Assembly: GCF_038002225.1 (NCBI RefSeq)
Contig: NZ_JBBOCA010000001.1
Span: 3,596,001-3,660,000, forward strand
Source of the DNA: Paenibacillus sp. FSL R7-0204
Lineage (GTDB): Bacteria; Bacillota; Bacilli; Paenibacillales; Paenibacillaceae
Length of the DNA stretch: 64,000 nucleotides
Direction of reading: 5' to 3'
This document shows, piece by piece, positions 27,546 to 36,361 of this stretch. Position numbers and translations under genes: made by a program. The notes below the pieces were generated by a model. It was not told the origin of the DNA and searched no databases. It was given only the letters and a program-made list of their open reading frames with translations. Numbering within the stretch: the stretch's first letter is position 1; each line of letters begins with the position of its first letter.

Positions 27546-28853
27546 ATGAAGTTGAATATGCGTATGCGAGTGCTGGGGGGACTTGCCGCAGCCGCCCTGT
27601 CGCTGTTTGCCCTGCCCGGCTGCACCTTCATCAGCGATCCGGTATCCCAGATGAGGGTGCCCCAGCTGCCTGCGGACAAGGCTTCGCTGATGGCAGCCAT
27701 CAACTCTTCCTTGAAGGCGCTGGATGGCACTTTGATTCGTCCGGCCAATGATGATAACAGCTCTATATTTACAGAGGACCTGGACCGGGATGGCGTGATG
27801 GAGACGCTTGTGTTCTACCAGACGAAGAATGAAGCCGTCGTTAATCACGGGATGATTCTGGAGAAGCAGGGGGAAACCTGGGTCAAGAAGCTTACGTTCG
27901 ATGGTGTTGGCAACATCCTTGATTCTGTAGATCTTCAGGATGTAACTGGTGAAGGTAAGCTCAACATTATTGCCGGTTATTCCCGCACGGAAGATAAGGG
28001 TGTGAAGGGCATGGTTGTCTACAGTTATTCCGGGGGAGTGCTGGAAGAGATTCTAACCAAGCCATATACCAAATATATCATCGATGACCTGAATGAAGAC
28101 GGGATTGTGGATATTACCGTGGTGTACTTCAAGCGTAATGAATTCGCTACATTAACTACCTATCAGTATAATGACGGCTTCAAGGTGCTGGATGAACTCG
28201 ACGATCTGGACCCCTATTTCAATAGTTATTACAATATTGTCTCAGGAAAAGTAGCTGCAAATAAAGAAGGTATAGTTCTGGATTCTGCTGTGGATGCACG
28301 TTCTGCTTATACAACCTTAGTTGTAATGGAGAATAACAAGCTGCGTGTCGCTATTCCAGGGGATAGCCACACCTTCAAGGACCGGAGAATTGTCAGCGAG
28401 GATATTGATTCGGATGGAATTATTGAGATAGGGTTGCTGGTGCCCCCCAAGGGCTGGGAGTATTTCGATCCTGAGGCCATACCTTATTTCAATTCTTATT
28501 ACAAATGGGACGGGAAAGACGGTCTGACCTTCAGTACCCAGCTCTACAACGATCCGCTGGACCGGTTCACCATTAACTTTGCCCCCGAATGGCAGGAGCG
28601 GGTGACGGTGGACACGAAGTCGGTTCAGAACAAATCACTCAAATTCATCATGACGGATACCGGAGAGACGGTCGCTGAAGTGAAATTCTTCTCGCCTGCG
28701 GAATGGGACAATGTGAAGAACACGGGCTGGAAGCTGCTCGGACGCGATCTGGATAAGATGATTGGATACCGGGGAGAACTGGAACAGAGTACAATCGGAG
28801 GAGAGGACGGACGAATCAAATCCTCTATTGAAAGGAAGGGAATCGATGAGTAA
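27546..28853 (+). CDS. Lipoprotein with Asp-rich VCBS/EF-like repeats
   Basis: The 435-residue protein has a type II signal peptide with lipobox LPGC, so it should be anchored to the outer face of the membrane. Three Asp-rich loops of the calcium-binding VCBS/FG-GAP type are seen: EDLDRDGVMETLVF, IDDLNEDGIVDITVV and EDIDSDGIIEIGLL. The rest looks like a beta-propeller-type fold with no enzyme motif. The gene overlaps the response regulator by eight bases, which ties the two at translation. It may be an accessory sensor for the kinase encoded downstream; that is inference. Confidence 0.85.
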   Translation: MKLNMRMRVLGGLAAAALSLFALPGCTFISDPVSQMRVPQLPADKASLMAAINSSLKALDGTLIRPANDDNSSIFTEDLDRDGVMETLVFYQTKNEAVVNHGMILEKQGETWVKKLTFDGVGNILDSVDLQDVTGEGKLNIIAGYSRTEDKGVKGMVVYSYSGGVLEEILTKPYTKYIIDDLNEDGIVDITVVYFKRNEFATLTTYQYNDGFKVLDELDDLDPYFNSYYNIVSGKVAANKEGIVLDSAVDARSAYTTLVVMENNKLRVAIPGDSHTFKDRRIVSEDIDSDGIIEIGLLVPPKGWEYFDPEAIPYFNSYYKWDGKDGLTFSTQLYNDPLDRFTINFAPEWQERVTVDTKSVQNKSLKFIMTDTGETVAEVKFFSPAEWDNVKNTGWKLLGRDLDKMIGYRGELEQSTIGGEDGRIKSSIERKGIDE

Positions 28854-29544
28854 AGTACTGATATTGGAGGATGAAGAGTCCATCCGCAGTTTTATTGTCA
28901 TTAACCTGAAGCGCAACGGCTTTGAGGTGCTGGAGGCGGCAGACGGTAACGAGGCGCTGCACAAGCTGACCACTATACATGATATTGATATCGCCTTGCT
29001 GGATGTGATGGTGCCCGGCATCGACGGCTTTGAGGTATGCAGACGCATCCGGGAGACCAATGAACGGCTGGGCATTATTTTCTTGACAGCCAAGGTACAG
29101 GAGCAGGACAAGGTCTATGCACTGTCCGTAGGGGCAGATGACCATGTCAGTAAGCCTTTCAGTCCCACTGAGCTGATCGCACGTATCCAATCGCTGCTGC
29201 GCCGGGTCAATGTTCACCGCGAGCAGTCAGCCAAGGTATCGTTCCAGTCGGGTCCGTTCACCCTGGATCTGATCTCCAAGCAGTTCAAGCGGAGCGGGGA
29301 AGCCATTGAGCTTACCCCAACAGAGTTCTCTCTGGTGCAGTTCTTCCTGGAGAAAGAAAATACACCGCTCAGCCGTGACTCCTTGCTTGATCATGTCTGG
29401 GGCAAGGAATATATGGGGGACCCTAAGATCGTTGACGTCAATATCCGCCGCTTGCGCCAAAAAATCGAGAATAATCCATCGGAGCCTGAATACCTGCAGA
29501 CGGTGTGGGGACACGGCTATAAATGGAAAGGCCAGGTACAATGA
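28846..29544 (+). CDS. OmpR-family response regulator
   Basis: A 232-residue regulator: receiver with the acidic pair (LEDEES), phospho-acceptor in LLDVMVPG, the conserved Thr/Lys (FLTAK, SKPFSP), and an OmpR winged helix (TPTEFSLVQFFLEKENTPLSR, KIVDVNIRRLRQKIE, VWGHGYKW). ATG 28846 has AAGGAAGGG upstream and lies inside the end of the lipoprotein gene. The kinase gene overlaps its stop by four bases. It is the cognate partner of that kinase by position. Confidence 0.95.
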   Translation: MSKVLILEDEESIRSFIVINLKRNGFEVLEAADGNEALHKLTTIHDIDIALLDVMVPGIDGFEVCRRIRETNERLGIIFLTAKVQEQDKVYALSVGADDHVSKPFSPTELIARIQSLLRRVNVHREQSAKVSFQSGPFTLDLISKQFKRSGEAIELTPTEFSLVQFFLEKENTPLSRDSLLDHVWGKEYMGDPKIVDVNIRRLRQKIENNPSEPEYLQTVWGHGYKWKGQVQ

Positions 29545-30971
29545 TTAAGAAGGGGATGCGCAGACAGATCGTACTGCACTATATTCTTGTAGTCTTTGTA
29601 GCGCTTCTCCTGGTCGAGACGATCTTCCTTCTGTCGATTCGCACCTATTATTACAACAGTATCTACAGCAAAATCACCACGCATATCAGTGTGGCCGAGA
29701 CATTGGTGAAATATGAATTTTCAGGAGACAGGTCACAGGCCCAGCTGCAGAAGCTGCTTCGATTATTCAATGTGGAGTTTACTGAGCTTGAGGTCCTAAC
29801 GCTTAAAGGGGATATTATTACCAGCTCAACCGGGTTCCAGCCGGACCGGACGATTACCACCAGTGATGTTCCCGAGGCAGTAGGCGGTAGTATCGGACGT
29901 TGGGTGGGCCGCCAGGCCGGTACCAATGAGAATGTCATGGCAGTATCCAAAATGGTGCAGATCACTGCTCATGACACCTATGTCCTGCGCTATCTGACGT
30001 CGATGGAGGGCGTGAACAGTAATCTGCTTAACCTAACTTTGCTCTCCATTGGCATCGGTGTGGCAGTCCTCACCATCGTACTGTTGCTCAGCTTCGGGCT
30101 CGCCAATTCGATTGTGCGTCCGCTGAATAATATAACGGCGGTGTCGGTGCAGATGGCGAAGGGCAAGTTCACGACCCGGATCAAAGGTGATTACCGGTAC
30201 GAGATCGGCGAACTCGCTTCAACGCTCAACTATATGGCGGACGAGATTGTCCGCAGCAACCAGATCAAGGATGATTTCATCTCCTCGATCTCTCATGAGC
30301 TGCGCACTCCGCTGACCAGCATCAAGGGCTGGAGCGAGACGCTGGTCTCCGGGGGCTATGACCCTGAAGAGACCAAGCTTGGGGTCGGAATTATCTCCAG
30401 GGAGAGTGACCGGCTAATCGGGCTGGTGGAAGAAATCCTCGACTTCTCGAAGCTGCAACAGAACGAAATGAAGCTGTCGATGGGGCAGGTGGATATTAAG
30501 GTTCTGCTGCAGGAGACGCTGCTCAATATTTGGGCCAAGGCTGAGAAGAAACGGATTCATCTGCTGCTGGAATGTGAGGAGACGATCTTCATCAAGGGGG
30601 ATGCCAACCGCCTCAAGCAGGTCTTCCTCAATCTGGTGGATAATGCGGTGAAGTTCTCGCCGGAGGATTCCAGCATCGTGCTGTCGGCGGAGCGTCTATC
30701 CGGTACTGAGATGGCTGTCACTGTTCGTGACAGCGGTATTGGAATCAGTGAAGCGCATCTGTCCAGAGTGCGGGACCGCTTCTTCCAGGTCGATGCCCTT
30801 AACGGGGGTACGGGCCTCGGGCTGGCGATCTCCCAGCAGATTGTGGAGCTTCATAACGGCAAGCTGGAAATGGACAGTGAGCTTGGCAAGGGTACTCAGG
30901 TTACCGTCATTCTGCCGCTGGATGACAGCCAGCAGGGGAATGCTCGCTTGATTAATTCATCAACAACTTGA
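29541..30971 (+). CDS. Membrane sensor histidine kinase
   Basis: The 476-residue kinase has an N-terminal membrane helix (about 12-32), an extracytoplasmic sensor region of about 130 residues, a second helix (about 165-190), a HAMP domain, HisKA with the phosphorylated His in SHELRTPLTS, and an ATPase domain with N box NLVDNAVKFS and glycine motifs DSGIGIS and GTGLGLAIS. ATG 29541 overlaps the response-regulator stop (ATGA). It partners the regulator above. A copy of the dispersed element follows the stop after about eight bases. Confidence 0.95.
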   Translation: MIKKGMRRQIVLHYILVVFVALLLVETIFLLSIRTYYYNSIYSKITTHISVAETLVKYEFSGDRSQAQLQKLLRLFNVEFTELEVLTLKGDIITSSTGFQPDRTITTSDVPEAVGGSIGRWVGRQAGTNENVMAVSKMVQITAHDTYVLRYLTSMEGVNSNLLNLTLLSIGIGVAVLTIVLLLSFGLANSIVRPLNNITAVSVQMAKGKFTTRIKGDYRYEIGELASTLNYMADEIVRSNQIKDDFISSISHELRTPLTSIKGWSETLVSGGYDPEETKLGVGIISRESDRLIGLVEEILDFSKLQQNEMKLSMGQVDIKVLLQETLLNIWAKAEKKRIHLLLECEETIFIKGDANRLKQVFLNLVDNAVKFSPEDSSIVLSAERLSGTEMAVTVRDSGIGISEAHLSRVRDRFFQVDALNGGTGLGLAISQQIVELHNGKLEMDSELGKGTQVTVILPLDDSQQGNARLINSSTT

Positions 30972-30978
30972 TAAGCAA

Positions 30979-31084
30979 GCCAAGTGGAAACGGCCTTGCC
31001 GTCCTTTCAGGGACGGCACCCGTTTCAGCGAGAAATAGAAGGATAAGTTATTGTGTGAAACCTATAATTTCTTATATTTATACA
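30979..31084. repeat. Dispersed palindromic element, copy 2
   Basis: About 105 bases beginning GCCAAGTGGAAACGG. The head is a nested hairpin: outer GAAACGG/CCGTTTC (30987-30993 and 31020-31026), inner GCCGTCC/GGACGGC (30998-31004 and 31011-31017). A non-palindromic tail follows (CAGCGAGAAATAGAAGG, then GTGTGAAACCTATAATTTC). Reverse-complemented it aligns along its length with 5864-5967. It has no coding potential. It sits between the convergent kinase and glgC genes. Confidence 0.85.
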
Positions 31085-31131
31085 AAAGGGATACAGCTAT
31101 TGTCCGGGCGGACCGGAGCTGTATCCCTTTG
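31083..31131. terminator. Likely terminator of glgC and of the two-component operon
   Basis: Hairpin with arms AAGGGATACAGCT/AGCTGTATCCCTT and an 18-base loop; T-rich flanks occur on both strands (four T on the minus strand). It lies between the convergent kinase and glgC genes. Confidence 0.75.
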
Positions 31132-31175
31132 TATGTAGCAGCCCTTAGGGCTGAACGATGTTGCTGAATTTTTGT

Positions 31176-32396
31176 TTATGAAGGCATTCCTTCCGCGCGC
31201 AGACGGCCGGCCTTTTCATAGACCTCCTGAAGCAGGCGGGCAGGCTGAGTACGGACCAGCGGCTTGGCAGCTACAATCTCATGCGGGCCGACAACCACGA
31301 TGTTGTCTGCACTGCCTTTGATTACAGCGCCGTCCTTGATCACAGCACCTTCACCGATAATGGCGTGTTCAATCAGAACACTGCGTCCAATACGGGCACC
31401 CGGCATTACCACGCTCTGCTTGATTCTGCTCTGCTTGCCGATCTCCACACCGCTGAAGATGACCGAGCGCTGCGGGCTGCCTTCGAGCTGGCAGGTGTCG
31501 TGAATCAGGCAGTCTGCTGAAGCAGCTTGAGTGCGGGGTCTGATCGCAGCCAGTTTGGTGCGTTGTGCCCGGCTGTACATCGGCCAGCGGGAGTTATCAA
31601 GCTGGAAGCCATCCTCTTGCAGAAGATCCATATGAGCTTCCCAGAGGCTGCCAACGGTACCCACATCTCTCCAGTAGCCTTCGAAGCGGTAAGCGAACAG
31701 TTCATCGCTCGCATCCAGCATGGACGGAATAACATCCTTACCGAAATCATGACCGGACTCCGCATTCGCAGCATCCTGCAGTAAATGAGCCTTCAAATAG
31801 GACCACTCAAACAGATAGATGCCCATTGACGCCAGGTTGCTCTTCGGAGCTTTTGGTTTCTCGGCAAATTCGGAGATCTTGAAATCTTCATCCACGTTCA
31901 TCACGCCGAAGCGGCTCGCTTCATCCCAAGGAACCTCCATCACCGATATCGTTGCCTTCGCAGACTTGGTGATGTGATAATCGAGCATTTTGCGGTAGTC
32001 CATGTGGTAGATATGGTCTCCCGACAGGATAAGTACATGCTCCGGGTTCTGACTGTCTATATATTCAATATTCTTATAAATAGCATCGGCGGTGCCTGTA
32101 TAGCTGTCTCTGCCTTCAATCCCTGAAGGGAGCAGCTTTACACCCCGGTCACTGCGGCTATGCAGCCCCCAAGGCTCGCCTTCACCGATATGCTGATGCA
32201 AGGATTCTGCTTCGTACTGAGTCAGTACTCCGATGGTATCAATCTTGGAATTCACACAGTTGCTGAGGGGAAAATCAATAATCCGGTACTGTCCGCCGAA
32301 AGGGACTGCAGGCTTAGCCATGCTGGTAGTCAACGGGGCCAATCTGCGGCCTTCCCCGCCTGCCAGAAGCATGGCGATACATTCTTTCTTACTCAT
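31176..32396 (-). CDS. glgC: Glucose-1-phosphate adenylyltransferase
   Basis: The 406-residue enzyme makes ADP-glucose from ATP and glucose 1-phosphate, the first committed step of glycogen synthesis. The nucleotidyltransferase domain begins [16 protein letters not shown] and has the [19 protein letters not shown] segment and the [15 protein letters not shown] and FAEKPK motifs; a left-handed beta-helix follows (repeats with [35 protein letters not shown]). ATG 32396 follows GGAGGGA. It is divergent from glgB-glgA; no glgD lies beside it. Confidence 0.95.
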   Translation of the reverse strand: MSKKECIAMLLAGGEGRRLAPLTTSMAKPAVPFGGQYRIIDFPLSNCVNSKIDTIGVLTQYEAESLHQHIGEGEPWGLHSRSDRGVKLLPSGIEGRDSYTGTADAIYKNIEYIDSQNPEHVLILSGDHIYHMDYRKMLDYHITKSAKATISVMEVPWDEASRFGVMNVDEDFKISEFAEKPKAPKSNLASMGIYLFEWSYLKAHLLQDAANAESGHDFGKDVIPSMLDASDELFAYRFEGYWRDVGTVGSLWEAHMDLLQEDGFQLDNSRWPMYSRAQRTKLAAIRPRTQAASADCLIHDTCQLEGSPQRSVIFSGVEIGKQSRIKQSVVMPGARIGRSVLIEHAIIGEGAVIKDGAVIKGSADNIVVVGPHEIVAAKPLVRTQPARLLQEVYEKAGRLRAEGMPS

Positions 32397-32612
32397 GTGT
32401 TATCCCTCCCATTTTTTTGTCAATGCTTGTAATATACACGCAGAACAAGCGCTTGAAACGACATAGGTGAATTATATTGCTGCATATCTGCAAAAATTAC
32501 ATTTTTATTTTCAATATTCAGAAATTGCCCCGGCGCCGCTCAAAATCATTTTCAAAACCTGTATATTCGGGTAATGTAATAGGTGCATCCTATATCCTAA
32601 GGTGGTGATGAT

Positions 32613-34529
32613 TTGGCCGATTTACCAAAAACAGAAAACCTCCCGTCCGCTGAAGATATTTATTTGTTCCATGAGGGCACGAATTATCGCAGCTATACGA
32701 TGCTTGGCGCGCACATTGCCGTCCAAGAAGGGCAGGCGGGCGTTCGCTTTACCGTGTGGGCTCCTCATGCGGCATATGTAGGATTGGCGGGAGATCATAA
32801 CAGCTGGGATGGAACATCCGATCTTGATACGTTATATAAGATACCCGATTCAGGATTTTGGAGTCGTTTTTTCCCGGGAATAGCGCCGGGAACTTTTTAC
32901 AAATACAGGATTACAGGAGCAGATGGTACAAGCTTCCTCAAAGCAGACCCATATGCCTTCCACGCTGAAGTGCGTCCGGCTACAGCATCCGTTGTGGCGA
33001 ACCTGGACGGCTACAAATGGGGGGATGCCGCATGGCGGCGGAAGAGTAAAGGTCCTTATCAGGCACCTATGAACATTTATGAAATGCATCTGGGCACCTG
33101 GCGGCAAAAGGAAGACGGCGAACTCTATACTTATCGGGAGATCAGCAGTCTGCTGATTCCTTACCTGAGTGAAATGAGCTATACCCATGTGGAGTTCATG
33201 CCGCTGGCTGAACATCCTTATGATCTGTCCTGGGGCTACCAGGGAACCGGTTATTTTGCCGCTACCAGCCGTTTTGGAGAGCCGCAGGATCTGATGTACC
33301 TGATCGATCAGCTGCATCAGGCAGGCATCGGGGTCATTCTGGACTGGGTTCCGGCCCATTTTGCCAAGGATGCCCATGGTCTGCGCTTGTTCGACGGTTC
33401 GCCGCTGTATGAGTATGCCGATCCGATGCTGGCGGAGAAGCCGGGCTGGGGCACCCTGTCTTTTGACTTTAGCAAGCCTGAAATCTCATCGTTCCTGATC
33501 TCCAATGCCTTGTTCTGGTTCGAGAAGTATCATATTGACGGCATGCGCGTGGACGCGGTTACGAGTATGCTGCGGCTTGATTTCGAGAAGGAACACCATC
33601 AGTACCGGACGAATGAGCATGGCGGGCTGGAGAATCTGGAAGCCATCCGGTTCATTCAGCAGCTTAATCAGGCGATTTTCCAGTATTATCCGAAGGCGCT
33701 CATGATGGCGGAAGAATCCAGTGCCTGGCCGGGCGTAACTTCGCCGGTGCATGAAGGCGGTCTGGGCTTCAACTATAAATGGAATATGGGCTGGATGAAT
33801 GACACCTTGGGCTACATAGAACGTGCTTTCGATTCGCGCCCTTATCATCATAATTTGTTGACCTTCCCGATATGCTATGCGTATGCAGAGAACTACACAC
33901 TGCCGCTGTCACATGATGAGGTGGTGCACGGCAAGAAGTCGCTGCTGGACAAAATGCCGGGGTCCTATGAGCAGAAATTCGCCGGTCTGCGCCAGCTTCT
34001 CGGATATCAGATCAGCCATCCGGGCAAGAAGCTGCTGTTCATGGGCGGAGAGTTCGGGCAATTCATTGAATGGAAGGATCAGGATCAGCTCGACTGGCTG
34101 CTGCTGGATTATGAGAGCCACCGGCGGATGCAGGCCTATACGGCTGCGCTGAATAAGCTATACCTTGCCGAAAAAGCGCTGTGGGAGCTAGATCATGATG
34201 TGGCAGGCTACCAGTGGATTGATGCCGATGACAGCGGGCAGAGTGTCGTATCCTATATCCGTAGAGGCAAACGTCCGGTAGACACGCTGCTGATTATCAT
34301 CAACTTCCAGCCGGCCGAGCGCCGCCATTACCGTATCGGCGTGCCGCGTCCGGGTGTTTATGAAGAGTTATTTAGCTCGGAGAGCAACGAATACGGCGGA
34401 TCGGGCTTCCATAATGAGCCGCTGAAAAGCACCAGGACAGAGTGGCATAATCAGGTGAACAGTATAGAGCTGACCCTGCCGCCACTTAGCTTCTTGATGC
34501 TTAAGAAGTCAGGCCGCAAGACCGTTTAA
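32613..34529 (+). CDS. glgB: 1,4-alpha-glucan branching enzyme
   Basis: A 638-residue GH13 enzyme that forms alpha-1,6 branches in glycogen. It has an N-terminal CBM48 domain (VRFTVWAPHAAYVGLAGDHNSWDG), the (beta/alpha)8 barrel with nucleophile Asp in DGMRVDAV, acid Glu in MMAEESS, and the LPLSHDEVVHGK region, then a C-terminal beta domain. The start is TTG 32613 behind AAGGTGG. The N-terminal extension before CBM48 is short. glgA follows after 45 bases in the same transcript. Confidence 0.95.
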   Translation: MADLPKTENLPSAEDIYLFHEGTNYRSYTMLGAHIAVQEGQAGVRFTVWAPHAAYVGLAGDHNSWDGTSDLDTLYKIPDSGFWSRFFPGIAPGTFYKYRITGADGTSFLKADPYAFHAEVRPATASVVANLDGYKWGDAAWRRKSKGPYQAPMNIYEMHLGTWRQKEDGELYTYREISSLLIPYLSEMSYTHVEFMPLAEHPYDLSWGYQGTGYFAATSRFGEPQDLMYLIDQLHQAGIGVILDWVPAHFAKDAHGLRLFDGSPLYEYADPMLAEKPGWGTLSFDFSKPEISSFLISNALFWFEKYHIDGMRVDAVTSMLRLDFEKEHHQYRTNEHGGLENLEAIRFIQQLNQAIFQYYPKALMMAEESSAWPGVTSPVHEGGLGFNYKWNMGWMNDTLGYIERAFDSRPYHHNLLTFPICYAYAENYTLPLSHDEVVHGKKSLLDKMPGSYEQKFAGLRQLLGYQISHPGKKLLFMGGEFGQFIEWKDQDQLDWLLLDYESHRRMQAYTAALNKLYLAEKALWELDHDVAGYQWIDADDSGQSVVSYIRRGKRPVDTLLIIINFQPAERRHYRIGVPRPGVYEELFSSESNEYGGSGFHNEPLKSTRTEWHNQVNSIELTLPPLSFLMLKKSGRKTV

Positions 34530-34574
34530 GGGCAGGAAGTGTCCGAATAAGCCACTATATAAGGGGGAGATGGA

Positions 34575-36011
34575 ATGAAAGTATTATTTGCCGCGGCGGA
34601 AGCCCATCCATTTATCAAAACAGGCGGACTGGCCGATGTCATCGGCGCTTTGCCGAAAGCTCTCAAGGCGGCCGGGGTCGATGTCCGGGTAATTTTGCCC
34701 AAATACAAAGGAATTCCTGAGAAGTATTCCGCTCAGATGGAGCATGTCGCTACGCTTGAGGTCCCGATTGGCTGGCGAAATCAGTATTGCGGGATCGAAA
34801 AGGTCGTGTTTGAAGGGATTCCCGTCTATTTCGTTGACAATGAGTATTATTTCGGCCGTGACGGGATTTATGGCTATATGGATGATGGCGAGCGCTTCGC
34901 GTACTTCAACCGGGCTGTGCTGGAATGTCTGCCGGCGATTAGCTTCCAGCCGGATGTGATTCATTGCCATGACTGGCATGCTGCGGTAGTTCCGCTGCTG
35001 CTGCAGGCGCACTACCGGCATAATCCGTTCTACAGTGAGATGCGTACGGTATTCACCATACATAATCTCCTGTATCAGGGAGTCTTTCCGTATACGGTGC
35101 TGGGTGAGCTGCTGGGTCTGGATGACAGCTATTTCCTGGGCGTGGAGTATTACGGGAATGTGAATTATATGAAGGGCGGGATTGTCTACAGTGATCATGT
35201 CACTACCGTCAGCCCGACCTATGCCGATGAGATTCGGACCCCGTACTATGGGTATGGTCTCGATGGCCTCCTGACTGCACGCTCTGACGCGCTCAGCGGC
35301 ATTGTGAACGGAATTGATACCAAGAGCTATAATCCGTCCAGTGACACGGCAATCTTCACCAAGTACCGCTCCAACCTGGCCAAAAAAGCCGAGAACAAGC
35401 TGGGACTCCAGCAGGAGCTTGGATTGCCGGTTGCCCCTTACATTCCAATGGTAGCTATGGTTACGCGTCTGGTGGATTCCAAAGGACTGGATCTGCTGAC
35501 CCGTGTGCTGGATGAGCTGCTGTACTATGATGACATTCAGTTCGTGCTGCTGGGAACAGGGGATGAGGTCTACGAACGCTGGTTCCGCGAGGCCCAGTGG
35601 CGTTATCCGACCAAGCTGTCGTCACAGATTACCTTCAGTGATGCCTTGTCCCGCAAAATCTACGCCGCCAGCGACATCTTCCTGATGCCGTCCAAATTCG
35701 AGCCTTGCGGCATCAGCCAGCTGCTGGCATTGCGTTACGGCAGCATTCCGGTGGTCCGTGAGACAGGCGGGCTGAACGATACCGTGCAGGCGTACAACGA
35801 ATATACCGGAGAAGGCAACGGCTTCACCTTCAAGGATTATAACGCCCATGATATGATGCACACGCTCCGCCGCGCCGTATCGTTCTACCATAAGCCCGAG
35901 CACTGGAAAAAAGTAGCCAAAAACGCATTCTCCGGCGACTACAGCTGGAACGTATCCGCACAGCAGTACATTGATATTTATAACAAGATTACTGTGACTG
36001 CAGCGGAATAG
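34575..36011 (+). CDS. glgA: Glycogen synthase (ADP-glucose)
   Basis: A 478-residue GT5 glycosyltransferase that extends alpha-1,4-glucan from ADP-glucose. The ADP-glucose binding KTGGLADVIGALPKAL, the HCHDWHAA stretch, the FTIHNLLYQG segment and the C-terminal motif FEPCGISQLLALRYGSIPVVRETGGL are present. ATG 34575 has GGGGGAGA upstream. Together with glgC and glgB it completes the synthesis set; a glycogen phosphorylase gene is not seen in the window. Confidence 0.96.
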   Translation: MKVLFAAAEAHPFIKTGGLADVIGALPKALKAAGVDVRVILPKYKGIPEKYSAQMEHVATLEVPIGWRNQYCGIEKVVFEGIPVYFVDNEYYFGRDGIYGYMDDGERFAYFNRAVLECLPAISFQPDVIHCHDWHAAVVPLLLQAHYRHNPFYSEMRTVFTIHNLLYQGVFPYTVLGELLGLDDSYFLGVEYYGNVNYMKGGIVYSDHVTTVSPTYADEIRTPYYGYGLDGLLTARSDALSGIVNGIDTKSYNPSSDTAIFTKYRSNLAKKAENKLGLQQELGLPVAPYIPMVAMVTRLVDSKGLDLLTRVLDELLYYDDIQFVLLGTGDEVYERWFREAQWRYPTKLSSQITFSDALSRKIYAASDIFLMPSKFEPCGISQLLALRYGSIPVVRETGGLNDTVQAYNEYTGEGNGFTFKDYNAHDMMHTLRRAVSFYHKPEHWKKVAKNAFSGDYSWNVSAQQYIDIYNKITVTAAE

Positions 36012-36034
36012 GTACAGTAAGGTATAGATGGGAA

Positions 36035-36077
36035 AAGGCACCCCTCAGTTCATGATGAACTAAGGGATGCCTTTTTT
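36035..36077. terminator. Bidirectional terminator after glgA
   Basis: Long hairpin (AAGGCACCCCTCAGTTCAT with its near-complement) ending in seven T on the plus strand and four T on the minus strand. The stop codon of the broken gene on the minus strand lies inside the hairpin. Confidence 0.88.
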
Positions 36078-36361
36078 TGTTGCACATGGATGGCTGGCTC
36101 CCTAACATATGAGGAACCACAATTACCAGGGGGATTTTTAGCGATTGGCTGGAGGAAATAGTGCTTGATCGTCCAGTTCAATACCGTACCATGCGTATTC
36201 CAGTCCTCGAACCACAATAACAGGGTGTCAAATCCCCGATACTGAGGACCGTAGCTTTCGGTATACACGATGTTCGGATCGAAGATGGTGCTTAACATAG
36301 AGCTGTCCTTGTTGATCCAGGAATCAAAATATTGTCTGATCCGCTGCTCACGTTCAATCAT
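36050..36361 (-). pseudogene. NTF2-like (SnoaL-type) protein, 3'-degraded
   Basis: The first 70 or so residues (IRQYFDSWINKD, FDPNIVYTESYGPQYRGFDTLLLWFEDWN, VLNWTIKHYF) match the SnoaL/NTF2-like family of small cone-shaped proteins. Beyond this the frame loses the expected strand ending W-Y/F-x-x-C and runs into unrelated sequence; a WFLIC-like match continues in another frame and then stops. The gene thus seems frameshifted and cut short, and its end overlaps the glgA terminator. ATG 36361 has GAGGAGGG upstream and overlaps the stop of the upstream alpha-glycosidase gene by eight bases. Function unknown; it may still be translated. Confidence 0.65.
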
